DNA from: Paragorgia papillata
Lineage: Eukaryota > Cnidaria > Anthozoa > Scleralcyonacea > Coralliidae
NCBI GenBank assembly: GCA_035771165.1
Contig: JAWNZC010000025.1
Location: 4,313,501-4,377,500 of the forward strand
Reading direction: 5' to 3'
Length of the DNA stretch: 64,000 nucleotides
Both the position numbers and the translations under genes were made by a program. The notes under the pieces are model-generated. The model was not told the DNA's origin. It did not search any database and was given only the letters and a program-made list of their open reading frames with translations. Shown one piece after another: positions 12,815 through 23,700 of this stretch. Position 1 is the first letter of the stretch. Each line of letters opens with the position of its first letter.

Positions 12815-13301
12815 ATAAAATAATTTCGAAACCAAACCAATAGTAAAAGAAACTTGACTGTGTATGGCGAACTAAACGGCGCAATTTGTTTTGTTGGCGG
12901 GCTTTACCTTGATGAACCGGAAGACTGAAATAATACCCGCTTATTTTGTGAGCCAATCAGATTTTTAATCACGCGAGCGTCTTAGGGGCTAAGACGCTAC
13001 TTATGCGCTCGTTCCGTGTTTAAGCTAATACTGGGAGTATCTCGTACCCAGAGCCCTCTCGCGAGCTGAACGAGATTGCCGCCATCTTGAATAGATCTTT
13101 GCCTATCAAAATAGGGCCAGCAGTCCAGTTCATAGGTCAGCGGAGAAACGGCACGCGGCAGCTTCAAATTTGGTGCTATTAGTTTACTTTATTTTTTTTA
13201 AAATTGCCCACACTCTCAGAGTGAAAAATGTTGCATAGTCGCAGAATTGTTACCGTTATTTGGTTACCAGGCTTAGTACTCCAGTAAACGTGACTCGAAT
13301 T

Positions 13302-15783
13302 TCAGGTGGCTTCAAGCGGGACATTCTTTAAGGCTTCTACGAATTCTTTGTGCTTCACATGAACAGTGTTCCAGTGGTCCTGCTTGCGTACCTCTTTCAA
13401 CCAGCGGTTTATTTTGGGCCATAGTTTCATATCAACAGATTCGACCCACTCGAGTTGAACTAAGATAGTAGCCACATACAGGTCAGCTACGCTTAGTTTG
13501 TCGCCACAGAGAAACGCAGATCCTTGCGAGAAGTACTTCTTCTCGATCGATTCCAGTTCGTCGACAACCTTCCGTGTCGCGTTCGTAATCACGGCTTCGG
13601 TTGGTTCCGCACCCCCGGGAAGTCGAGACGCATCGAAAAATTGAGGATAGACAAGGTTGTAACCGATCACACTAGAGAAAATACGGACGGGGGGTGAGTT
13701 ATATGGTAAGGGTAGTTTCTGCATACTCGCTCTTACGAATATTTACCTGTGAAGTTCAGACGCTGCCCAATCTAGAACAGTGTTGATGTTGGCCTTAATC
13801 TGAGGATCGTCCGCCCAGCCTTTGCGCTTTTTCGTGTACTTACCCTCAAGATAACGTAGACACGGAACTCTAAATATAAAGAAGGATATTACGGCTTTTG
13901 AACGTATGGTAACTCTTATATTCATTTAGACGAGGGAAAGGCTCGCGGTACTGCAGGTCAACTGCCAACCCACGTCCAACCTCGCGTCCAACTTATATAT
14001 TATGAAAAAGAACGAAGATTTATAAAAGCTGCTGTGTTCCAGGGCCGTCGAGAGCTGGGATGGGCCCTGGGTCAAACGTTGGAGCCGGGGCCCCCACCGA
14101 AATCAATGTTTTAATACCATCATTATATCGAGTATTCTAAGAGTATTTTTACATCAGAAGCGCCAGTCAAGCTAAAATATTTACAATGGTCATACTCATA
14201 CCGCCTTTATAAACATATTAAAAGGACAAAAACAGATGAAGTTTCTCTAGTTTAACTGTTTTGATGCTAAATTTAATAATACATTTCTTGGACTAAAATG
14301 TTATAAAATGTTACGGGCCCCTATTTGCCCCGGGGTAATTACCCCGCTTACCCCCCCTTCTCGACGCTACTGCTGTGTTCTGTCGAAATCATGGTAAGTA
14401 AAACTTCAAAAAACAGGCTTTTATAATATATAGAAGCTAGATTGGATGACTTTGTGGGACCGTTTCCGATTGCGCCAAGTGACGAATTTAACTTTACTGC
14501 GCATCGATATCCCACAAGCTTCTCCAATAACTGTGCTCCATAAAGTTCCCAGACTGAGGCTCCTATATGGCGTTCCGCTGCGGGCATAATTATAAAACTG
14601 AAATATATTAATCGAAATCGAAAAGTCAAAAATCAATATCGAAAAATAAAACGCTGTGTTGAAATAAAAATTCGATGTCGAAATAAAAATTCGATATGTC
14701 AAAATAAAAATTCGATATGTCGAAATAAATACTTCTGAGGTATCAGAAAAAACGATGCGTTGAAAAAAAATATTGGTTGAAAAGAAACGGAAGTCAAAAC
14801 GGTATATGTGTTGGTTATATGGTTGCTTCCGGTTTTGACTTTCGTTTCCTTCAACTTTTTTTTTGTTTTTTTCATCGAAATATCGAATTTTATTTCGAAA
14901 TATCGAATTTTATTTCGACATAACCGAATTTTACGACTTATCTAGTTTTTTATATTTCAGTGTCCCCGATTAGTAGACCATATTAGTGTCCCCGAATAGT
15001 AGACCATTGGTTGGCTCACGGTTGAAGATTTTGACACTTAAATAAAGTTTATAATAAAAGGCCATAGATTTTTTAAAGTGCTGTTTTTCTCTGAGTTGTT
15101 GGATTTCCGAAAATACTCTTCCTGTCATGCCTTTTTTAAAATATTAATTTAGGCTATTAAATTACAAAACAGCTGCAAATGAAACATCTTCGCTAATTTC
15201 TGATATTATTTAGCTTAGCCTACCCTCCAGAAAAGCGTTGCTCGGCATCCTCTAAAACGGGCAAACGCCGGTGGTCTTTGTCTTCAAGAATATAGTTTGA
15301 GTTGCTGTCCGATATTCGACCAAACACATCAACGTCGACCAACTCAAACGGTATTTCATTCTGAAAAAAAATGGTTGTTTATAAATAGTGCCTACTGTAC
15401 TTGACTGTGGCCTTTTTAAAGCACACAACTTCCCATTTAATTGTTCAGTGGTCATTGTCTTCAAAAACAATTAAGTCTGTCGGGGGAATATATATAGCCT
15501 CGGCTACTTTTTCCCGCCGATAAAAGAAAGCCAAAGGGAGGCTAACTTTATTTGAAAAGTTTCTACGAAAATTAGTTTATAGTTTAAGACTGTAAATTGA
15601 GTAAGGAAGCGAGTTTGTGGATACAAGATGCGGTCGGCATAGCGAAAGTAAACAAACGATTAACTTACACAGTACGATGTCTGTTTAAAAGCGGCTAAAA
15701 ATCGTGCTTACCTGAAGTAAATACATCCAAACGACTCGACAACACGGCGAAACACGCACCAAATGTAGCTTTAAAGGTTTCAT
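13302..15783 (-). CDS. Glutathione S-transferase, theta-like, 233 aa
   Basis: Cytosolic GST, which joins glutathione to electrophiles. Four exons: 15712-15783, 15224-15360, 13747-13869, 13302-13671. Intron phases 0, 2, 2 close exactly into 233 residues, the usual GST length. The N-terminal thioredoxin-like domain begins MKPLKLHLVRVSPCCRVVWM, with IPFELVDVDV and the cis-proline stretch RRLPVLED. The C-terminal helical domain shows VLDWAASELHR, then LCGDKLSVADLYVATIL, the N-capping box and hydrophobic staple region typical of GSTs. The Ser-Pro-Cys-Cys-Arg start fits the serine-using theta/phi-like classes, but class cannot be fixed by eye. The glutathione-binding Glu-Ser pair expected after LPVLED is not seen: the sequence there reads AEQRFSGGVPCLRYL across an intron. 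The start is head-to-head with TSNAXIP1. Confidence 0.92.
14032..14380. mobile_element. hAT-type non-autonomous element, 8-bp duplication CTGTGTTC
   Basis: A 333-bp element (14040-14372) begins CAGGGCCGTCGAGAG and ends CTCGACGCTACTG. It is flanked on both sides by CTGTGTTC (14032-14039, 14373-14380). Rich in GGGCCC near the ends; no coding capacity. Inserted in GST intron 2. Confidence 0.85.
14590..14960. mobile_element. Foldback element with repeated CGAAATAAAAATTCGATAT units
   Basis: The left half holds several copies of a 20-base CGAAATAAAAATTCGATATG unit (14655-14730); the right half holds their complements (14874-14925). The outer ends (AAAACTGAAATATA and TATATTTCAG) are also complementary. 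In GST intron 2. Confidence 0.7.
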
Positions 15784-16298
15784 TATCGTAGTCAACTGTC
15801 TATTAAACAGTCCACGGTGTCAAAACGATCATTACAGATTTACAGGTCTTCGCCGGGACGAGTTGTGTGCGGCTGTGTGTACGTAAATTTAAATAACAAT
15901 CTAATTCGGACCAACGTGCACGGCAATTATTGCGTTCAGCTTTTGTTCAATGGTTTAATTAATCCGACCTCAAAGTTGAATTGTTGTTTTAAATATTGAT
16001 CTTTGAATTAATCCAATGAGGGCTTAAAAATACGACAACGAAACAATGATTTATAAAGGGACGAAAATTTGTTCCAATTTCTTTTCCGGAGAGCCGACAA
16101 ATGGTACCGCTTTCCTACGCACCCCCCTCCCCCCTCCCCCCTCCCCCCCGCCATAGAGATCATAAACAAAAAAAAGTATTGTTATGGTTACCGCGTATAT
16201 CAAAATGGCCGCGTTGAACTTCTGAGTTTATAGCTAAAAAAACCAAAAAAATATCGTGATTTTTTGTTGTTAATTGGAGATTTTCGTCGTTAGTGGGT
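15784..16298. promoter_or_regulatory. Short divergent intergenic region, GST/TSNAXIP1
   Basis: The two start codons point away from each other across 515 bp, so the interval must hold both promoters. It contains a C-rich run (16121-16149) and no clear TATA box next to either start. Shared regulation is inferred from spacing only. Confidence 0.5.
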
Positions 16299-19200
16299 AT
16301 GTCGCGAACTCAACTGCCACCTCTTCCTCTGTAAGTATGGATTTTCGTAAATGGTTCGTTTGACGTAGAATTATAAATGACGATATTTTCAGATTCTCAG
16401 AACTTCTGCGATTGGCTTGCTTATGGATTTAGGTTTTTGTGCAAGCAAGTCTGTATATTCTAGTCCGTCGATGCAGCGTTAATACGTAAACTATGTCACT
16501 TGAAACGCTGAAGTCAGTTGATATGAGAATAGATAGGTCACCGAGTTTTCAAGTGACAATTTATGAATATTTGTTTCTTGATTTCAAGACAGTTTTAAAA
16601 CATCAAAATTAAAAATATCATCCATGTTCTTTAATACTTAGGGCCTGTTTACATGGACACAAGTTGTCCCTGACTCCTTAATAATAGAAGGATCACGCTA
16701 TGATCCCCTAAGCTAGCTACTCTGAGACCATGTGAGCCATCTTTACAGTACATGTAAAGGGTAACCCAAGCAACTTACCCTCATGCAGGCCCTTACAGTA
16801 ATATAATAAAGAATTGCTTCCCCCCCCCCCAAAGTGCAAAAATTCCACATGTTATTTCATATATTTAAAGACAAATTTGCCCCAATTGCTGTCCCCCCTC
16901 CCCTCTGGGTGGTCCCCCTCCCTCCCCTCTGGGTGGCCCCACCTGGCCACCCCCATGTACAGTACATGTAAACAGTTTTACTCAACTACCCAAGACAACT
17001 ACAAAATACTGCATTTCACCTTTCAAATTATATTTTCAGGTCATTACCATTAGAGACAAAATCCGAAAAGACAAAAGTATATAATGGGCTAGGCAGTGTG
17101 AACAAGTCTTATTCCCTTTCCTCAACAAACATCAGATACAACTTACCATCAGTGAGTGCTCTGCAACCAAGCATGGACACACAGCCAGGCAACTTGGATA
17201 CTTGGCCAGCCCATGCAGAAGGGCCAGGACCCCCTGCTCTTGGTCCAGAGCACGCACAGAAGCACAAAGAGTTTATGCCAAAGGGAAATTACAAACCAAA
17301 ATTTTTGGGTCAGCTTGAAAGTTTTTTGAAGAAAGAGCTGAGAGCTTTAGGGTGCACAGAAAACAAGCCTAGTGAGAGAAGACTTCAGGTACAGTAAGGT
17401 TCATGTTCTGTTCATTCCCTCTGTGTGACCAGAGTACCAATCTAATCTTGTTCAAATAGGATGTCTGAGGGTTCTCCCTTTGATAATGTAAATCATCTGG
17501 TGTTAGGCAGAGTAAAATAATAAAGAGGCCATTATGGGCCACCATCTCATCAGATTCAGCTAAAGGAAAAAACTCTGAAATCACTATATAATTATTTTAA
17601 TAGGCTTAAAAACTTCAACTTTTGTCCTTGTCAGTATACTTTAAGCCTCTTTTGGATAGGATTGACAACTCAATTCAATTGTTCTTATATATTTAGGCAT
17701 TTCGAGAGGTGTTTGAATATTTGATAGAAGATTTCAAGACTTACCGTCCTATCTTATCTGCAATTAAAAATGAATATGAAATAATGATTATTCATCAAAG
17801 AGAAAAAATAAGAGAACTCGAACCACTGAAGGTAAACAAATGTAAATGTCGTTGAATTTAATGCTAGCTGTTTTGTCAGCTTTTCTACCTGGTTATATGA
17901 GCTTGCATGTCCAGTTCATTGTACAAAATGCATTACTGATCAGTGTTGCTTTGGATCTTTGTTTTATAGACAATGCTAGTGACTGTGTCAGAACAATGTG
18001 AAAAGACATTACTAGCAATGAAGGAGGAAGAGAAGGGAGGTAAAGTACATGTACTACTATACCACACTTGTCAGTGTCTAGGGATCAGGATGAAACCAGT
18101 AAAGCTGCCTTGATGAGAGAATGAGTAATCATTTTCATTTTCAAACTATTTAGATTTGCAAGAAATGAAAAAAGAAAATGAAAAGTTACTTGGAGTAATT
18201 CATACGTTTAGGTAATATATCATACACGAGGAGGAGTGTTTCATCAGGATATCCAAACACCGAGACATTTGTTGAAAACCAAGGTTTTTGAACAAACTTC
18301 GAGGTGTTTGGATATCCTGATGAAACACTCCTCAGAGTGTATGATGTAGCATCTCAAACAAATCAGTATTTTAAGAGAAAATCAAGATGAAAGTTTGCTT
18401 AATTTATGTAATTTCTTCCTCCGATATCCAAACCACAGACACGGTACTGAGTTCCTTTGTGTTTTCTTCATGAATTATTAATGAGTTTAAATGTTACAAG
18501 AGTTGTAAAATCAGTGAAGATCTTATATCTACAGTATTCTACAGTACTAAAGAATTATTTAAGAATGCCAGAATGGCTTAATTGTCATTTTTCTGTACTT
18601 ATTTAGAGACAATGAACTGACTCTAAATGCACAGGTTGAAAAGGTACATTATGTTTGCATGCAGATACTAACCAAATGCAAAATTTTAATTATACTATAA
18701 TGTATATATATATAATTATATATATATTAAGAGATTATTAACCGAGAATGAGGTCTGTACAGGAAAATATCAGACCGACGTCTTGAAAGTATGGACCGAG
18801 CTGCAGGTGAGGTTCGTACAAAAAATACTGAGGTCTGATATTTTCCCATACAGGCTGAGTAAACAAGGTTAATAAAGCGTTTATTATATGGCTATTTCAA
18901 GTTTTACGATAATTATTTTGTATCAAACTTAGTGTGAAAACCTTAGAAATTCACGCGAGCAAAATCAACATCTGGGACAGCGGTCCGGATACGGAAAAAG
19001 ACAGACCGTGGTCCAGATACGCATTTTTATGGACCGTGCAGGCGAGGGTTTTATCCAAGCACTTGAATCTTGAATTGCAAATAAATTTTAAAAATCTCAA
19101 TAAAGTTTAAAAAACATTTTTGTAAAAATCAATTTTTGTAAAAATCATGATAAAATGTGCCATTAAAAATGTTTTAAAACTTTCAAAATTGTGCTGTCAG

Positions 19201-20715
19201 ATCACAGGAAATGTCATTGTAGAGACCCAAATTTCAAAACATGTTGTGTGGGGTTTTTTTTTGGGGGGGGGCATCCCCCTAGAACTGTACACCACAAGTA
19301 AAACTCAATCTGTCAAAAAAACCGGACCTAACCTCAAGTGCTCGGATAAAACCCTGATATATATATATATAATTTATATTTGAAACTCAACTTTATATAC
19401 CTGTATGTTATTAGCATTTATTTAGGCAATATTATGTTGGTTTTTTTCTCACATCAAATTTAGCTTCAAGAAGAACTAGGAGCTGAGTATCTCAAGTACA
19501 GAAATGAATGTGATGCCAGGTAAAAGAAAACAATCATGTTTACGATGATGGTGTCCTCATTGTCATTCTCCTTTTCCCTCCCATCCTGTTTGACCTCCTC
19601 TTTCATTATCTCCTCTTCTCCTCCTCTACTTTCTCTTCCCCTTCCTGTACTATTCTTCAGCTCCTACTCCCTTCCTTTCCCCCTCCTCTTCTACTTTCTC
19701 TTCCCCTGCTCTTTCTGACCTTCTCCCCCTCTACTCTTAAGGCTAGTTTCCACTCAGGAAAATTGTCCGCAGGATAGGAACGGACAGGAAAGTTTCTTTT
19801 GTGTTAAAGTCATTAGTTCCGACCGAGAGCTCACAAGACAAAGAAAGCTTTCCTGTCCGTTCCGGTCCTGAGGAAGATTTTCCTGAGTGGAAACTAGCCT
19901 TTACTCTTTCTACTCATGTTCTTCTCCTTCTCCCTGCCTGCATGATCTTTACCTGTCACTTTTTCTTCCCCTTCCTCCTCCGTTTATCTCCTGCTGTCTG
20001 TCTCAATAATCATCCTTATGATCAGATGGTGAATCAGGCCTAGTTCATACAGTGCCGGATTAACCATATGGCTGAAGTGGTTTATGCCACGGGCCCCGCG
20101 CTTTTAGGGGCCCCGCGCTTTTAGGGGCCCCGCGCTTTGCTCAGTTTCGATTTTTTAGCGCGGGGCTCAAAAAGTGTGGGGCCCCAAAAACCGCAAGGCC
20201 ACGTACAAAAGTAAAAAAAACGATGCTCCAAAATTAAAAAAAGAGGTACCGCAAATGAAAAAGCGAGGCGCCGGGGCCCCAAAACTCAAAAAACAGGCCC
20301 CAAAAACAAAAAAAACCCCGAGGCCCCAAAAATAAAAAAGCAAGAACCCATAAATAAAAAAGCGAGCTAGGCCCCAAAACTAAAAAAAGTAAGAACCCAT
20401 AAATAAACTAGCGAGGCCCCAAAACTAAAAAAAGCAAGAATCCATAAATAAAAAAGCTATAGCGAGGCCCCAAAAATAAAAAAAGCAAGATACCATAAAT
20501 AAAAAAGCTAGGGAGGCCCCAAAAATAAAAAAAGCAGGCCGGAACCATAAATAAAAAAGCGAGGCCCCAAAAATGAAAAAGCGAGAACCCAAAAGTCAAA
20601 AAGAGCCACAATAAGCGAGGCGCTGTTGCCACAAATACAGATGCGTCCAAGAAAAGTGCAACGGCCGGAAAAATTAAGAATTGCAGTTAAATTGCCTGGG
20701 AAACCTGAATTCACA

Positions 20716-20746
<31 letters not shown>

Positions 20747-23700
20747 CAAGGGGCCCCGCGCTGATAATATGCCACGGGCCCCGCGAACCGTTAATCCGGC
20801 CCTGAGTTCATATACGTCGCATTTAATTCAGACGGATTTAATTCACAGTTAAAGTCGACGTAAACCCGAATTCGTTTCATGCGACGAATTAACCGTGATT
20901 TAATTCAGTGACGAGAAAGAAAATCCCGCTAGATCGCGCCAAAAACGTCCAATACGCATGCGAAGTAAACAAAAATCTGATCACAGGCTCAAAAAATATG
21001 TTATCATAATTTATGCATTTAATTCGATGCGACCATACAGATGCGACGATACAGCGGCGTCTGAAACGAACACGCATTTCAGACGTTGTATTCGTCTCAC
21101 AGTGACGGATACAACGTCTCAGACCAATTTAACTCTTTTAATTTCAATTTAACTCTTCAGTCGAATTTAATTCGTTTCATACGTCGCACTACAGTCGCAT
21201 TTAATTGATTGAGTTCAATTCGTCTGAATTAAATGCGACGCATGAACCAGGCCTGAGACATAGTTCGACGCTACTCTGGTTTAAAAGTTTCTGAACGTCT
21301 GATCTAACATTTCAACACTCAGATCTAGTGCTATTCCTAGTAATAGACCACCGTCATCGCGATTTAATTCAGCCTATTAACCTGGTTTTTCTTCTCTATT
21401 CACACCTCAGTTATGTCTTTTTTGGAAATATTTCCTTTCTAGGAAAATGCTCATTGCTGACATGAATGACCTCAGAGCGCAGCAAGAGGATGCTAGCAAA
21501 AATTCAATGTTAGAAACGGAAAACGTGGATGGTAAAAAAGAAGATGGAACTTTCCTGAGGATAGCTTTAAAGTTAGTAGTACATGCATGAATGAAAACAC
21601 GTTTAAAAACACAACATAAAACAATTTAGAGTGTGAGAAAGTTAGTATTGATTAGGCAGAGTGTTATTAAGGAGCAAGGTATTACCGGATTTTATTAAGC
21701 TGAATTTCCACTAAGCGTGAAATATCGCGCGCTCGACTTTTCTTTTGTACAAATTGAATAGTTTTCCACTTCGTTCCACATGGAAACTCACAAGGCAAAA
21801 GAAAACGATCGAGCGCGCGATATTTTACACCTATTGGGAATCCAGCTTAACCAACAAATGCGCGGCAACTGGCAACAGTCATGGTGAGACACGTGAAATC
21901 TGCCTCTCCGCAGCAATCGTGAGTAGTTAGCTGTTGGTAGCAGCCAGTACTCAGGTAGCAGCCAGAACTCAAGTAGCAATCACGGAAACTGAGCTTACCC
22001 AGGCAAAACTGGAATGCCAAGTTATATCTATGAAATGCGACAAAAGCCAAATTTCCCGCTATTTTGAAAAAAGTTGCGAAAACTTGAAATTCAACCTTGG
22101 GGAAAGTTTGAAAACTTCCTCCAACTCTATACGGTTTTAAGAAGCGTTGACTTACGGTGTACATTGAATTTATTTTAGAAAAGCGCGGGAGGATATTGAA
22201 GTAAAGAATCTGAAACTGGCTCAAATGGAAGCCGATTATGGCGATGTTGTACCGAGACGTGATTATGAGAAACTCAACGAACGATTCCAGCTTTTAGAGA
22301 AAGATATGAAACAACTGAAGAAAGACCATGAAACATTAATGAAAGAGCATAGGTATGTTGCACGTAAAAAGACGAAATTGAGTATATAACAAAATAGTGA
22401 AATAAAAGTAGCGTGTTGCGGTGTAGAAACAACAATCGAAATATAGTAAGGTTTGATACTGCCGAAACAGAGAACGTATAGGAGTCTAGCGAAGGCACTT
22501 CGTCAGAGAGAAACGTGGGTGACGAGGGGCCTTCGCTCGAAACGTATATCAAACCTTACTATATTTCGAGTGTGTATATATTAACAATTCTGCTCACTAA
22601 CAATGTTTTGTTTTGAAGCACTCTCTTGGACGTTCAACGGAAAACTGAAGAAGAACGCAAAGAATATGCCAAGGAATGTGAAAATATGAGACGTTGTGCC
22701 ACGCCAAGGTAAAGAATGAGTAATTGTTGTAGCTTAATTTCACCATTAATTTGAATCCAACCAACCAACCAACCAACCAACCAACCAACCAACCAACCAA
22801 CCAACCAAACCAAGCACCCAAACAAGCAAGCAAGCAACTAACCAACCAACCAATCAACACACCAAGCAATTAACCCACCCACCCACCAACCAACCAACCA
22901 ACCAACCCACTAAGCAATTAACCCACCCACTAACCAACCAACCAACCCACCAAGCAATTAACCCACCCACTAACCAACCAATCCACCCACTAACCAACCA
23001 ACCAACCAACCAAACCAAGCAAGCAACCAACCAATTAACTAACCAACCAACCCACCAATAAATCAAAACAACCACCCACCGACCAATCAACCTACTAACC
23101 AATCAGCCCCCCACCCCACCAACGAACCCAGCAATCAACCCACCAACTTGATTTTTAAGCTTGATAAAATAATGCTGTTTTAAACAGAGTCTGTAGATCG
23201 TTTTCATCTGACGTCACGGCGGCCATATTGGTGTACCGAAACAATGAAATGGCGACCATATTGGTGTACCATCTTTATCCTATGGGAATTTAGGTCTATT
23301 CTTATTAAAAAATTTCGTATTGTTTCACCACCTCCAATGGTGCCACCGATCACGCGAGTGAAAACGATCCATATGATAACATCATAAATTCTCTCAATGT
23401 TCTAGACCGCGATGGGATAAATGTAATCGTTACGTCGAAGGTGGTGAAGAAAGGTGGAAAGAACTAGCTAATAATAAGAGCAGTGATGAACTGGTCGATG
23501 TTCTGCTTGCTGAAATGACTGGAACTGATATTGCTGTTATTCAAGCGGGAGCGAGCGCTGGAGAAGAGTTTTTCGAAGGACAAGTAAGCACTGTGGAGCG
23601 ATACTACTTTTTACATTCAAAATGGAAATACCTTCCCACTTCTGTAGCGCGTTGCGTATTACTGTATTTCTGTAGCCACTACCAAAGGCTGAGAAAAATG

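Larger units (their letters stand above)
10066..13023. mobile_element. DNA transposon with TTAA target duplications, two opposed genes, internally deleted
   Basis: Inverted ends ACACGGAACGAGCGCATAA (10070-10088 and, complemented, 13001-13019) are identical over 19 bases and each is flanked by TTAA (10066-10069, 13020-13023). The 2950-bp body carries a transposase remnant on plus and a P2X7-C-terminal-like gene on minus, facing each other. TTAA duplication is the rule for piggyBac and Kolobok elements; which superfamily applies is not settled from the sequence. The transposase core is missing, so this copy should not move by itself. Confidence 0.85.
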
